From Hydrangea macrophylla (Eukaryota > Streptophyta > Magnoliopsida > Cornales > Hydrangeaceae): a DNA stretch of 64,000 nt. Made by a program: the position numbers and the translations under genes. The stretch lies in assembly GCA_033977485.1 (NCBI GenBank), contig CM066985.1, positions 71,409,045 through 71,473,044 of the forward strand, in the 5' to 3' direction. The notes under the pieces were generated by a model that saw only the letters and a program-made list of their open reading frames with translations, had not been told where the DNA came from and did no database searches. How positions within the stretch are numbered: the stretch's first letter is position 1; every line of letters starts with the position of its first letter. Positions 47,565-59,453 of the stretch are shown in pieces.

Positions 47565-50500
47565 TCAATCAGCATTCACAAGGAACGGATGCTGGCAAAC
47601 ACTGCACTCTATGGTTTCAGAACCAGACACTGGAACCTGGACCTGCAATCAATCCCCAAAATATAAAAACTTCTTATGGTACTAGTCGGGGTAAAAAACT
47701 CGAATTTTTTCCACCAAAAGCAAAAGAATTGGCCAAAATTGCAGAAATAAATAAAACTACTGCTATCAGTATTTGGCAAATTGGGTAGAGATTGCAAACC
47801 TGCAAATGGACTGTACAAGTAGGACAAGCAACCTCTTTCATCCTTGTCCCAGATCCATCAGATCTTGAACCTGCAAATTGCATATCACTCAAGTAGATGA
47901 AGGCAAGAAACTCTCTTCCGAATAAATGTACGTGTCAAATTCTCATGCTAAGTATTCGGAGAAAAAGTTTCATCAAGGAATCTAACGGGATGCAACATAC
48001 GTGTATGTATATACGTATAAAAGTACGTGTCAAATAAACACTACGTATTTATTTGAAACTCTCTTCTGAATAAAAGTACGTGTCAAATTCTCATACTACG
48101 TATTCAGAATAAAAGGTTTCACCAAGGAATCTAACGGGATGCAACATACATGTATGTATATACGTATATGTGCAAATATTTACATCCTAATACATGAAGG
48201 TAGTGGGAAAGCGTAGTGTTCAATTTAAGATGGACAAGAGAAGTCCTTGCCACCTTTCTAAAATGAGGGCAGTTAAGTAATGTTACAAGGAGGGTAATAA
48301 ATTAAGGAAAATGCTAGACCTACACACTTTTCCACACCCTATGCTTTAAATGCATGTACCTTGTGCTATTTGAATTTTTCACACTTTTCTGTGCACCACT
48401 TACACAGCACATGGTACATGCATTTAAAGATGGGTGTGGAAAAGTGTGTGGGTGTAGTAGTGCTCATAAATTAATTCACTTTAGATTCAAATTCACATGA
48501 TGTGGAAGCCAACAAAAGGGAATTGATGATTGGATTGGATGGACGTCAACCAAAATGGAATCTGAAGTGTTTCAAAAGTAATTACTACCTGTTGATATCT
48601 TGCGTTTCTTGTCCATCTCCTCCTGTTAAAGATTATCAACAACACCGTAAAAAAGTGAGTGCTAATTACTAACATGGATAACATGAAGTTTGTACTTTGT
48701 ACTAGTAACGAAAGAAATAAAATGCAATGCCTGATAAATTTGGAAAACAAGCTTTCTCCATAAACATGAATCAACTTCTAAAGGTCGAGCAAACTGGATA
48801 AAAAAGCAGGCAGAGGAGAGAGTAGTACCCAACTCAATGAAGCCACTTAGCATGTAATCGAAGAAAAGAAGTGCTCATTTTCATCAACATTGGGTGAAGA
48901 TTGATTATTTTGATCCGTGTTTCTTATTACAAATAGCTTTGATGGAAGAGTACAATTGAAGCATAGGGTAACCAAACTTTATAGTGCTATGTATGGCTAC
49001 TAGAGAGGGTTCCATCAAAATTTAATTAAGGGCTACACTTCAATTCTTGCACACTGTTCTACATATTGCATAACTAGTATTTGCACGCTATGCAACATTT
49101 AGCATAATAATACTGCTGCCCTCGGCTTTACCGTGCATAGTCTACTTTCATTTATTTCTATAATTGCGGCAATCTTTGATGACTGATTTGATGTCCACTA
49201 ACTCCCAAATCTCATTATATTGGTAAGTAGAAAACGGACCTTTTATGGAACAGTGAAGAAATGGACATTGGTTTCCTGAAGTGCTTTCACATTCAAGTTA
49301 GTCTTTAGGGGGATTCACATAGATGAAGGTGTCCAGAGATGACTCAAGTCTTTAGAGGAGCAACTAAACAGGCCAATCTTAGTCAATTTCTGTTCCAATT
49401 CATTTCCAAGTGAGGAAATTAGGGCCTCTTTATATTCTATAATACCAAGTGAGAAAATTACAAATTGGGAAAAAAAAAACACCAAGTGGAAAATTAAGGA
49501 TATGAAATCAATGTTGCATGTGCAGAAACATGGTTGATCACTTCTTGTTTGTTCCAAGGCTAGAGAACGGCTAGGGATGTTACTACTAAAGATTATGAAC
49601 TTGCCTACCTATAATAAACAAGCAAAAAGTATCTTGAACCTCCCTCTCCCTCCCTTCCAGAAGCAATTTCGCTCATCAGAGTTTTCAAGCTATATAACTA
49701 TCTAGTACAAGGATTACAGTTACGTTACAAACTTCCGTAGACAATGGATGATAGTCGTGCTTCTACTGCAGTTAAACACCATGATTTTTCCAGATGTGGC
49801 CCAAAAAAGAACCTCTAGTTTGGATCTTAAAGACTTAAACCACCTTGGACCCACTTATTAGGAAATTGTTAGCCAAAGAGTGAGAACCTTAAAGCAGCAC
49901 TTGCATAACTCCATTTAAAAAGATGCTAAGTGATATCCTTATGGTCCTCACATAAAGGAAGAGACATAGTTCATAGGTCTGGTAACTTGACGTCACTGAC
50001 TCACTATTACCCTGCACGATTGTGGTGTTTCATTGCATCTTTCCTTAGTTGAACTTTCAGGAGATGTACTAAATAACTACATTTTAAAAGTGAGTATGAT
50101 AATCAATTTAAGAGCTTAGGCAATGTTGACCAAGCACATGAAAAAACATGCATGTAATACAGCTTGATAACATAGTACAACAAACAGGTTGGCCTTGCAG
50201 TCTCAGCCCAAACCCCCGAACCCGCCCATAAAAAATAGGTTTGGGCAAGTGAGATTTATTAATGGGTTATTATTGGGCAGCCCTATGAGCTCTCTGTTCA
50301 AGAAATGGGTTTACATGGGTTTATATGAAAGCCGGTTAAAAGCCCATTTATCACCCAGTAAACAAGATCCTTGCTCTCCCCTTTCTGCGCCAGCCTATTC
50401 CTCTCTTCTCAATCTACACCAGCGTTGATGGCTCTCTTTTCTCTATCGATTCCTCATTTCTCTCTCTTTCACATACTGCAGGTGTTCAATCCTATCATCT

Positions 50501-51022
50501 CTCCGTGATTCAACAATTTATCTGTTTTGTAGATGTCTATATTTATATATGTACGCATATGTATATATGAATATTATTGTACTCTAATTGGTTGTAAGAG
50601 AAAACTTGAAAGTTTTGATTAGTTTGTCCATCATAATAGATAGTCATATGGCTTAGACTGATTCACATGTCACACAATGAAGAGCCAATTTGGATTGGGG
50701 AAAAGAAAAGGTTTAAGAAAATATTTACCTAACCAGATTTTGTCCAAAACTATGATTTTTGATTGAAAACATGTATAAGTTGGGAAAGGAAAAGAAAGCT
50801 TCATCGTGTGAATTGTATTATTTTATTACTTTCGGATTTCCTGAATGCTGAATGGCAACTGCCCAATCTATGCATACAAATATACACATATGTAATATAT
50901 ACATGCATAGTTATGGGCCCACTGATTTTGACTTTTTGACACTTTTACGACTTTGAAAATGCAAAAATCTTATGTACATACAGTGGGTTAGGAACTGGGA
51001 GTGTGAACGAATTTCAAGCTGC

Positions 51023-51069
<47 letters not shown>

Positions 51070-52882
51070 GAAACACACTCCTAATGGGTCAGATTTGGGC
51101 AATTGGGCATGCCCAACCCAAAACCGACCCAGGCCCATTACCAACCCAATTACGGTTACCCAACCCACCTACAACCCACCCAATTCCCAGGCCTACAAAC
51201 AGGCTTATCTTCTAAACAGCACTATTTTTTGAACTCTGTGTCTGGAAGCTAGGCAAATAAACATGAATCTAGCTAACATATATCACAATCTAATTGTGTT
51301 GTGTACATGATACCAAAGCTTCCCATTCTTTATTACATCTACCTCTTCTGAGTTTCCAGTATATAACTGTTATTCACCAGTTACCATTTCTTGAACTCCC
51401 ATATCAGGAATAAACCAGGCAAGAAAAATTCAAAAGTGGCGCGTGTAAGTATATAGCCTTGACAATAACTTTTATGAATAAGTTAATTTCCAATCATTAG
51501 GAAATAGGAATGCAGCATTCCCTCTAAACATGAATGCATTTAAAAAGTCCGTCATCAAATGTTACTCGCGCTAGTGTAGGGTTGGTATGGCTGGTTTGGA
51601 TCTGGACCCACCCTTCAGCTTTATTATTTGCAATACGGGGTTGACTCTTAGACTCAAAACCATGTTCTGAAGCTTGGTCCCTTGAAAAATTAATAAATAA
51701 TAGGGATTTTATATATAAAATCATATATGTCTATCAATCTGAAAGAAGAACTACATTTTCTTGTTACATAAATTTAGTAAAATTACCTAAAATCAAGAGA
51801 AACCAATGTTGAAATTATAGGTTAAATAAAGTAAATCAGAAGGAAACACAGCACTCGGGATAAAAATCTGCTTTCACCTTAAGTTTTCTCGCTAGAACCT
51901 CATGACTTTCTAATGCAGCAACCCTGCCAGTTGCTTCCGTTGTGTTAGCCAGCCTTTGGGTGACTTCTGCCTGCAAAAAGGACACATGAAAACATAACTA
52001 GTTATGACCATTGCCGAAAGAACATGTGCATCTATACAAGGTCAATTATGAGAAAAGAATAAGCAATCCAACTCCAAACCATAGTTCACAGTGTTTTGGT
52101 TTTATCCTCCAAATCACATAGTTTATTTTGACATTTTATTTTAGATAATTCTATTCTCCCTCCTTTTAATACATCCGCGGAATTCTTGGTCTATCATTTC
52201 TCTTATTACTTGTCATTAGACACATCTAGAGCAATCAAACTATGTTGTGAGGTCAAATTCTCTCCTGGAATAACTTTACAATATTTACATGTTAGTATGA
52301 TATTCTGGAATAACTTAACCACGTAAGTGTTGTGCTTAGTGACCTATCCTTCCACAACGGGTCGGAAGCCTGGATAAAGGATGGGCTGAGTATAATAGCT
52401 GACAACCAGTACAAAACTGTTGTCAATATCAGACCCCTTATGAACATGAATATGTAGAAAGAAAGAGAGAAAAATCCACAAATATCAATCAGGGATAGAG
52501 CAAAATACCATTACAATGGATTAGAAAGAGTAGTGCATACCATGCAGTGGTCACAAACTCGAACATGTTGAGCATTCTCTTCTGCAGTGAGAGCAATTCT
52601 ACCTTGGGTGCACTTGTCACAGAAAATCTCCCCACAGTTCCTACAATGATGCTGAAATGGGAAAAAAAAATACTAATAAATAAATAAAGAATTGTATCAG
52701 AATTGCTTCTACTCCAATAGTGTCCCTGCCATTAATGAGAACTAAATAATTAGAAAAAATCAACCTTCCGGTTGAAAGCTCCAAAATCTGACTGACAAGC
52801 TGTGCATTTGGTAACAGTTTCATCAGGAACCTGCCGGCGAAAACCAGAACCAATTGTAAAATATAAATGAGCGACACTCGAT

Positions 52883-52949
<67 letters not shown>

Positions 52950-55622
52950 AAAACATAATAAAAAATAAAATAAAATAAGAAAAAGAAGTAGAAGAAGAAG
53001 ATGAAAAAAACACTGCGAAGTAAGAGGAAAAATGTTAAAACAAAAAGAACAAAGGTGTCACAATATTACCCAGTGATCTTTCTCCTCATTGCCTGGTTTC
53101 ATCAAGTTCATCCAGTCAGCAAAGCCTTTCTTCTTTTCAGAGGGTTGCTCAAAAGAATCAGAAGGTTTATCTATTCCACCCATCTCCTTGAACTACAGTC
53201 CATATGAGCCAAAAGTTAGACTCACACGTAAGAAATAGAATAAGCGTATATTATGCCTATGCATAAACAAGATTATATCATTTTTTGCCAGATGAAAAAG
53301 CAAGGCAAAAAACAGAGATACAATACTCGATCAGTTCAACAGCGATCCATAATTCTTCAAATCTCCATGTTAGGTACCTCATACCTTGTATCCATATTGG
53401 ATGTGATGGCAGATTGTATATACAAACAAACACAAGATGGCAAAATTGTTGTGGTGGAACTTATGAATCAGGTAAATTTTATTCGCCAAAGTTAAGGCCA
53501 CATAGAAATAAGAGCAAGATGGATAAGGAATCATAGAAGATAAATTTTTCTTGCATTGTATATCTTATCTGCAATTTACCATGAATGCTCCCTGGCTCCC
53601 CAAAATAGGAAGAGGGGGAAAAAGGAAGAAGAAAAGGATACTAGAGCACCATGTTTGTCACTTATTTGGGATTATTGAAAGATCTGGGACCATTTGGCAA
53701 ACGATTTTCAAAATGAAACACTGAAACCCACTTTAAAGATGAAAAAACGACTTAAATTAGAAGCAGCAATTTGCTACATTTTAGAAAAAATTTCTTATTC
53801 CCACACTTATACCAAACCGGCTCCTACTCATTCAATCATGGACAAGGCACCAACCATGATACCCCACAAGAAGACGTCGGTACTGACCATTTCTAGAAAC
53901 TATGACCAGAAGCAGATTGGTCAAACAACATCAACGTAGCACATGCGTGGTAGTATAATTGTGATAGATGGCAATTATAAAAGTCATCAGAAACTACAGC
54001 CAGTCACAGATTAGACAAACAAGAGCATTAACTTCAAACAGGAAACTGGATCTGTGATGTCCCCTAACCTGAATAGCCGCAGCAGTCACCAAGTCCAGAA
54101 TGTTGTTTGTGGTGTAACTGTTTGATTTCAGCCTGATACGACCTGGTTCAAAGTCTACAGAACTTTTGGCCCAAAATGCAAATATGTATGAATCTAGCAC
54201 CTACAAGAGAGGGGAAAAAGAGCTCAAAGTTATAATACTAGAAAGTTACTTGACCTAACCTAAAGCTATTGTGATATGAATAGACAAGAGGAATTAACTT
54301 ACTTCCCATTTTTCCACTGTCTCGAGTGGATATATTCTAAGTGTCCGACTGGTTGCTGGATCAAGTATTCGAATCCCATCCAATCCAATCTGGAGTGAAT
54401 TGTAAACCAAGACAATAATCAAGACTTAATCTACCAGAAGTAAGGACATGAAATATATATACTAGCAATTAGTCTCAACAAAATTTGATCACAAGCCAAC
54501 AAGAAGTATCAGTATCACTTCAAGACCACACAAGTTTTACAGAAGCAAGTACCAGCAGATAATTGAGAAATCGACAAACAACAGTTTAGCTAATTACAGA
54601 AACAAATACAAGATGCTCATTCCAATCAATTAACCCTGCAGACAATTGAGAGATCGACAAACAACAGTTTAGCTAATTACAGAAACAAACTACACGATGA
54701 TCAATTACCCTGCTACGTTTGTGGTTCAGCTCATTTTATTTAGCTTTCTAAGCATAAAAATACAATTTGAACACCCAATACAAAAGTTCCAAAAACAAGA
54801 CTTAATCTTACGAACCTGGCATAGGACATCCATGTCGCTCTGACCTCCACTTTCCGACAAGACCTTGACACGGAACTTCTGAACACCGTACTTCATGTCC
54901 TGCTGCATTTCAGTTATAGGGATTGCTTTCCCAATGGTATTCGAATGCCCCAACCCATTTTTCTCCTTCCCATTTGGAAAACTAATAGGCCTCCCATAAT
55001 CATCAAAAACCGCATGACCCGAAGAGTCAGAGGCACTACCCACAGCCCCAAAAGGCTCAGCCTTTCCTCCATTGTATGCATAAACACCACCCACCATAGA
55101 ATCGTCTCGAAACCCGCCATAATCATACCTACCCATATCCGATCTCGCCCCACCCACATCACTCTGCACACCTTGGGCTCCATATCTATCAAAATTCACA
55201 CCATTCTCATATGGGTTTTGATAGTTGGGCACCATTGAAGCTCCAGGATGACTATACGAATCCGATGAAATGGGTTTGGAATTATAACCAGGGTTTGATT
55301 GATCATAACCCAGACCCATCTGATTCTGATTCTGATTCTGATTCTGATCATACGAAGAGTATGGTGATGGTTGGGACATGAGATGAGGAAAAGTGTATGA
55401 TTGAGAAGAAGGGTTTTGAGGGTACGTGAGAGGTGGATTTGGGAAATGATCGTAAGCGGGGTGATCGGAGGAAGAGTAATTGGATGAAACAGGAGGAGCA
55501 GATGCGAATATTGTAGGTAAGGGATTGAGCTGAGGATCATTGGGGTTAGGGTTAGGGTTTGGGTTTTGAAAGTGAGATTGGTAATATTGGTAATACGAAG
55601 AACTCATATCGCTTTGCTGCAT
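47565..55622 (-). CDS. FREE1: FREE1/FYVE1, plant ESCRT-associated FYVE-domain protein (spliced, 533 aa)
   Basis: Binds PI3P on endosomes and ubiquitin, and acts with ESCRT-I in multivesicular body sorting and autophagy in plants. Ten coding exons (minus): 55622-54816, 54389-54303, 54200-54069, 53192-53070, 52830-52765, 52651-52541, 51970-51878, 48622-48589, 47870-47800, 47642-47565; total 1602 nt, phases agree. N-terminal 250 residues are rich in Pro, Asn, Tyr and Ser with NPNPNPNPND and QNQNQNQNQ runs. A conserved region (VLCQ-IGLDGIRILDPATSRTL) follows, then the FYVE finger at about 380-445 with RKHHCRNCG and four Cys pairs, a coiled-coil stretch (445-480) and a C-terminal CPTC ... CSVC pair. 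Arabidopsis FREE1 is about 600 aa; the difference is in the low-complexity N-terminus. Start chosen because MQQSD resembles the known start. Confidence 0.93.
47908..48165. repeat. Two-copy tandem duplication in a FREE1 intron
   Basis: AAACTCTCTTC-GAATAAA to GGAATCTAACGGGATGCAAC plus a TATATACGTATA tail occurs twice, about 145 bp apart, in the intron between exons 8 and 9. Confidence 0.8.
48311..48468. mobile_element. Foldback MITE in a FREE1 intron (about 158 bp)
   Basis: Left arm CTACACACTTTTCCACACCC then TTTAAATGCATGTACC; right arm GGTACATGCATTTAAA then GGGTGTGGAAAAGTGTGTGG. The arms pair over about 45 bp. Confidence 0.75.
48623..51877 (-). other. Large FREE1 intron 7 (3.3 kb) with a probable inserted repeat
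   Basis: The other nine introns are all shorter than 1 kb. A stretch at about 50190-51205 is rich in CCCAACCC words on the plus strand (AACCCCCGAACCCGCCC at the left, CCCACCCAATTCCCAGGCCT at the right) and holds a (GA)22 run; such subterminal words are common in hAT elements, but no target duplication was identified. Confidence 0.5.
52889..52950. repeat. (CT)n(CA)n compound microsatellite in FREE1 intron 4
   Basis: About 17 CT units followed by about 13 CA units on the plus strand, in the intron between exons 4 and 5. Confidence 0.9.
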
Positions 55623-55923
55623 ATTTGAATTCTAGGTGTATCGATGTGAATTTTGAAGTTTATAGACAGGATCAGAAATTTGTGAGAACTGAAAAATAAA
55701 TATATTAATATATATATATATATATGTGTATGTGGGTGTGTGTGTGTTGATGGTTCTTCTGATCTTCTAGCCGAAGGAAGAAGATTGTAGAGAGAGCGAG
55801 AGAGAGAGAGGGAGAGAGAGAAGGTGTGAATGGATTGCGGTAACCGACGCCCGCCAAATTTCGTTAATGGGTCGGATAATCGGGTTGGGTCTAGCCTCTT
55901 GCCCCCATTTGGCAACTACTTTG
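55623..55923 (-). promoter_or_regulatory. FREE1 leader/promoter with GA-rich tract
   Basis: Upstream of the ATG on the minus strand. (AT)n at 55709-55726 and a (GA)-rich tract at 55792-55823, which reads CT-rich in the mRNA sense, typical of plant leaders. Transcription start not determined. Confidence 0.45.
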
Positions 55924-55935
55924 AAGTGTGATTGG

Positions 55936-56132
55936 AACCAGACCCGGTAGTCGGACTGGCCATACACCACACCCCCTAATAGGGAGGTTGTGGGTTCGGC
56001 TCTTGCGAGGAGATTTGGCTTTAAAGTGGGATATAGCTGCTCTTGTATATGCGTGTATTTACAAAGGAAATTCGTCTTTAAAGTGGGTATGAATCTCTCT
56101 TGTGTGTGCGTGTGTCCTTCAACCAAAAAAAA
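55936..56132 (+). mobile_element. tRNA-derived SINE upstream of FREE1 (197 bp)
   Basis: Has a 12-bp target duplication AAGTGTGATTGG at 55924-55935 and 56133-56144, an A-box-like TAGTCGGACTGG, a B-box-like GGTTCGGCTC about 50 bp later, a pyrimidine-rich tail (TGTGTCCTTCAACC) and a terminal A run. Order, length and ending fit plant SINEs. It lies 314 bp upstream of the FREE1 start codon, in opposite orientation. Confidence 0.87.
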
Positions 56133-56144
56133 AAGTGTGATTGG

Positions 56145-56817
56145 GATGTTTGGCAATTAATTATTTGAAATTATTAGTTTGGACAACACTTTTATGCTTT
56201 TATTTGGATCCTTTTTGGCATTGTTCTTTCTCACAACTTAAACAGAAGGTATGTAGCTCCTCTTGAATTATCTTTCTCTTAGGTCTCGTTTAGCAGATTG
56301 AATAAAACTATCGTATTGGAGTTGGACATGATAAGATAGTATTAGACTAGATTACTAATCATTTCGGATAAGCTGTTATATTGTCCTGTGTTTAGAATAT
56401 GTTGGATAAAACTGTTGGATAAGTAATTTTATCATAATCATGTATTTGGTCGTGCCGGGATATAAGTTTTGGATAATAACTAAATTATTACTTTTTAACA
56501 CTAAAAAAATATTTTTTAAAAAAAGAGGAGAGCTGATTTATTTTTAAAAAAAAGCAAATAAAATAAAAAATAAATAAATAATTCTGAAACAAATCTAGAA
56601 AAAGAGATGGAAAAAAAAAAAGAGGAAGCAATTCTGAAAAAATAAATAAATAAATAAATCTGGAAAAAAAAAAACCCAATAAAAAAATTTGAAAAAAAAA
56701 TCTAAAAAAAATAATATATATATTCCCAAGAATTACCTCAAACTTCTTTATCCCACCTAATATTAAGTTATCCCAAACTGAATGGGATAAAATACCCATA
56801 CTCCATGTGTGCACCAA
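56145..56817. other. AT-rich intergenic stretch
   Basis: No gene seen. 56510-56715 is almost pure A/T with A runs and TAAATAAA words. Confidence 0.6.
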
Positions 56818-59283
56818 TGTAACACCCGTACCCGGAGAACGGGTTAATTATTTGTATTAATATACATTAATTAGTAAAATTAGTGTATAAAATGGATTAA
56901 GGGGAGGCTTGGACTCGCCCAAGTAAAAAGTGTTCAGAGAGGGACACTAGTTGGAAAAGTCCCCAGAGAGGTGGGACAGGTATTGAAATTTAACCCATTG
57001 AAGGGTAAATTGGTAATTTGCATTTTAAGTGATTAAATGCATTTTTATATGATTACATGGATATTTGCTAAGTTGCTTTTAATAGATATTGTTATGTGGT
57101 AGTATTAGTTTGGACACTCAAATAAGGGTATAAATGAAAAAGATGTAAAATTAGTAGGTGCAATAGCAATTTCACAAAATATGTGGGACCCACGTTGGGA
57201 CCCATACGGAACTTAGACAAACACTTATTAAGTAATTGGGTAGTTAATGGAATGTTTGGGAGAGTTCATAATAAGAACTTAAGAAATTTCGGGGGTGTAA
57301 ATGGAAAAGAGGAAAATTAAGGTTGAGACACCTCACATACATGCATATGGAGGTGTCAAGATTGAGAGAGTCTCTCAATCTACAGCAAAATCAAAAGAAA
57401 ATTGAGGAGAGCTCGGAGAGAGAAACGGAAAAAACCGTCACCGACGTCGAATTCTCGCCGTTCCGTCGCCGCCGTTCGTCGGATTCGCGAACCGAAGCCG
57501 TTTTCGGACTCGTGGAGGTGAGACGAACGTTTCTATACCCTTAATTTATGTTTAATTCGCTGGATTTTGGTAGTTCATACTTAACGGTGAGACGTCGTCT
57601 ACCGAATTCTTGTAGGATTCATTGTGGTGTAGGAATTGAGCTAGAATTGGTGAAATTCAGCACACCTCTAGCTTGAGTTTGGGTAAAATCTGTGAATAAG
57701 GTGAGTTTTCTAGCCTAAAAATGATTGTGTTTAATGTGTTCAAGGCTTCAAGTGGTGTTAAAGATATTAATTCTTGTTTAGAAGCTATTATGTTGTTGGG
57801 TTGATAATTTCACATCAATTTTATGAGAATTATGTGTTGATACATGTATATGTGCCTTATATGTCTATGTGGTAGTCAATGAGCACCGGGGAAATGGTTC
57901 ATTGTTGGGAGTAATAAGGTTGGTGAAGAGGAAGAATCCGATAAATACGGAAGTCCAAGGAATAGAAGTGGCCACGGGACCAAGGGAGGTCTTCGGGTCT
58001 GAATGAACCATATAACCGGTGACTCGGCGACTACGGTTGTGTTTTATGTGTTAATTATAGCATTGCACGTGTTAAACATACAATTATGTTTAGAATTCTC
58101 ACTAAGCAAATTGCTTAAGAAAACCGTTTTCCTATTTCTGTTGTGGTACATAACAACCACCGCAGGTACGGAGCAATACCCGGAGAGGAAGTGACGTGCT
58201 CGGGATTGGGAAGGAGATTTGGGTCTTGTAATTATGTTTATAAATTGTAATATAGTATAACTTGTGGGTTAGTATCCTTGACTTGTGAATTAAAGTCTTG
58301 ACTTGTGAATGGGAGAGATGGGAGAGATGGGGGAGATTTGTGCCCCATGCTTGTGAACTTCTTTTGAACTTGTAGAATGATGTAAATTATGGTTGCTTTT
58401 ATGTTGGTGTTCATACTTGGGTTGTTGGGAATGAATTTGGATCATAACTATGTATTTGGAAGTGAAATGTAGAACCCATGTATAATCTCTTTTGTTTTGC
58501 TCAAATGGTACAAGTTAGTAATTAAGACCATCTGGACAAGTTCAGATGTGTCACTAATGTTTTAAACATGTTTCCTTAGTGGTTACAATGCTAGCTACAA
58601 CCTTGAGTTGATTCCCAACAAGTTTCATGAATTTTGAATGAGAATTGAGTTTCAAAGTTGAAAAGATCATTGTATTTCAAATGAAATGAGTTCTTAGTGG
58701 ATTTGACCAAATTGTGAATATGATTTTATGATCCATGCTTAATTTGAGTTTAAACATGTTTAGAATTGTGTTGGAATTGATTTCCCAAAGTTTCATAATG
58801 TTTCCATGTGATTTGATTGAGTTTTAATAAGCTAAAACTTATTTTGACAGCAAACAAAATTTAGCAGCAGAATTGTGAAGGGGATCGATCCGCGATTTGT
58901 GAAGGGATCGATCCGCCCTTCCAAGGGGACATTCTGCGGGAGACTAATATAAATGGATCGATCCGCCCTTTATGAAGGGATCGATCCGCTTTGTATTTTT
59001 TTCCCTGGACGTCCATTTTTACGGAAACATGCATAACTTTTTCTATAAAACTCGGATTCACGCGCCGTTTGTTGCGTTGGAACCGGGACTCAAAAATCTA
59101 ACTTTTGGTGTAAAAATTTTATATACTTTCTTAATGAATATTTTGCCCTTGGGGGCTGTTTTATCACAATAGAGTTCTTTAAAGTGGTTTATTCACCTTT
59201 TCTCTTTAATTAGTGTGTGTTTTGGGTGCGATTACTCTTGTTACACGTGTCCTAATCCACCGGGGGTGGGTTGGGGTGTGATA
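56818..59283 (+). mobile_element. Element D 5' LTR (2466 bp)
   Basis: Starts TGTAACACCCGTACCC and ends GGGTTGGGGTGTGATA; the primer-binding site begins six bases later. The end has TA rather than CA, as in the solo LTR. Includes the GGATCGATCC cluster near the 3' end. The second LTR is outside the window. Confidence 0.85.
58882..58987 (+). repeat. Strictly phased GGATCGATCC palindromes in LTR D
   Basis: Four exact copies of GGATCGATCC, each followed by GC, start at 58882, 58905, 58955 and 58978: steps 23, 50 and 23. This is the same palindrome and spacing as the cluster at 36911-37088, in a different LTR family. Confidence 0.93.
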
Positions 59284-59288
59284 ATTTT

Positions 59289-59300
59289 TGGTATCAGAGC
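59289..59300 (+). other. Primer-binding site of element D
   Basis: TGGTATCAGAGC, the standard plant initiator-Met tRNA primer site, just inside the 5' LTR. Confidence 0.92.
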
Positions 59301-59453
59301 AGTTGGCTAGAGCCTTTGGGGACGAGAGACGTATACGACGCGTTGTGTGCACACAACAACACGTAGTTGCATAAACATGCATACACGTTTATTTAGCATG
59401 CTTTTAAATGTTGATTAGTATGTTATGTGTTTATTTAAAAGTAACGTGCATGT

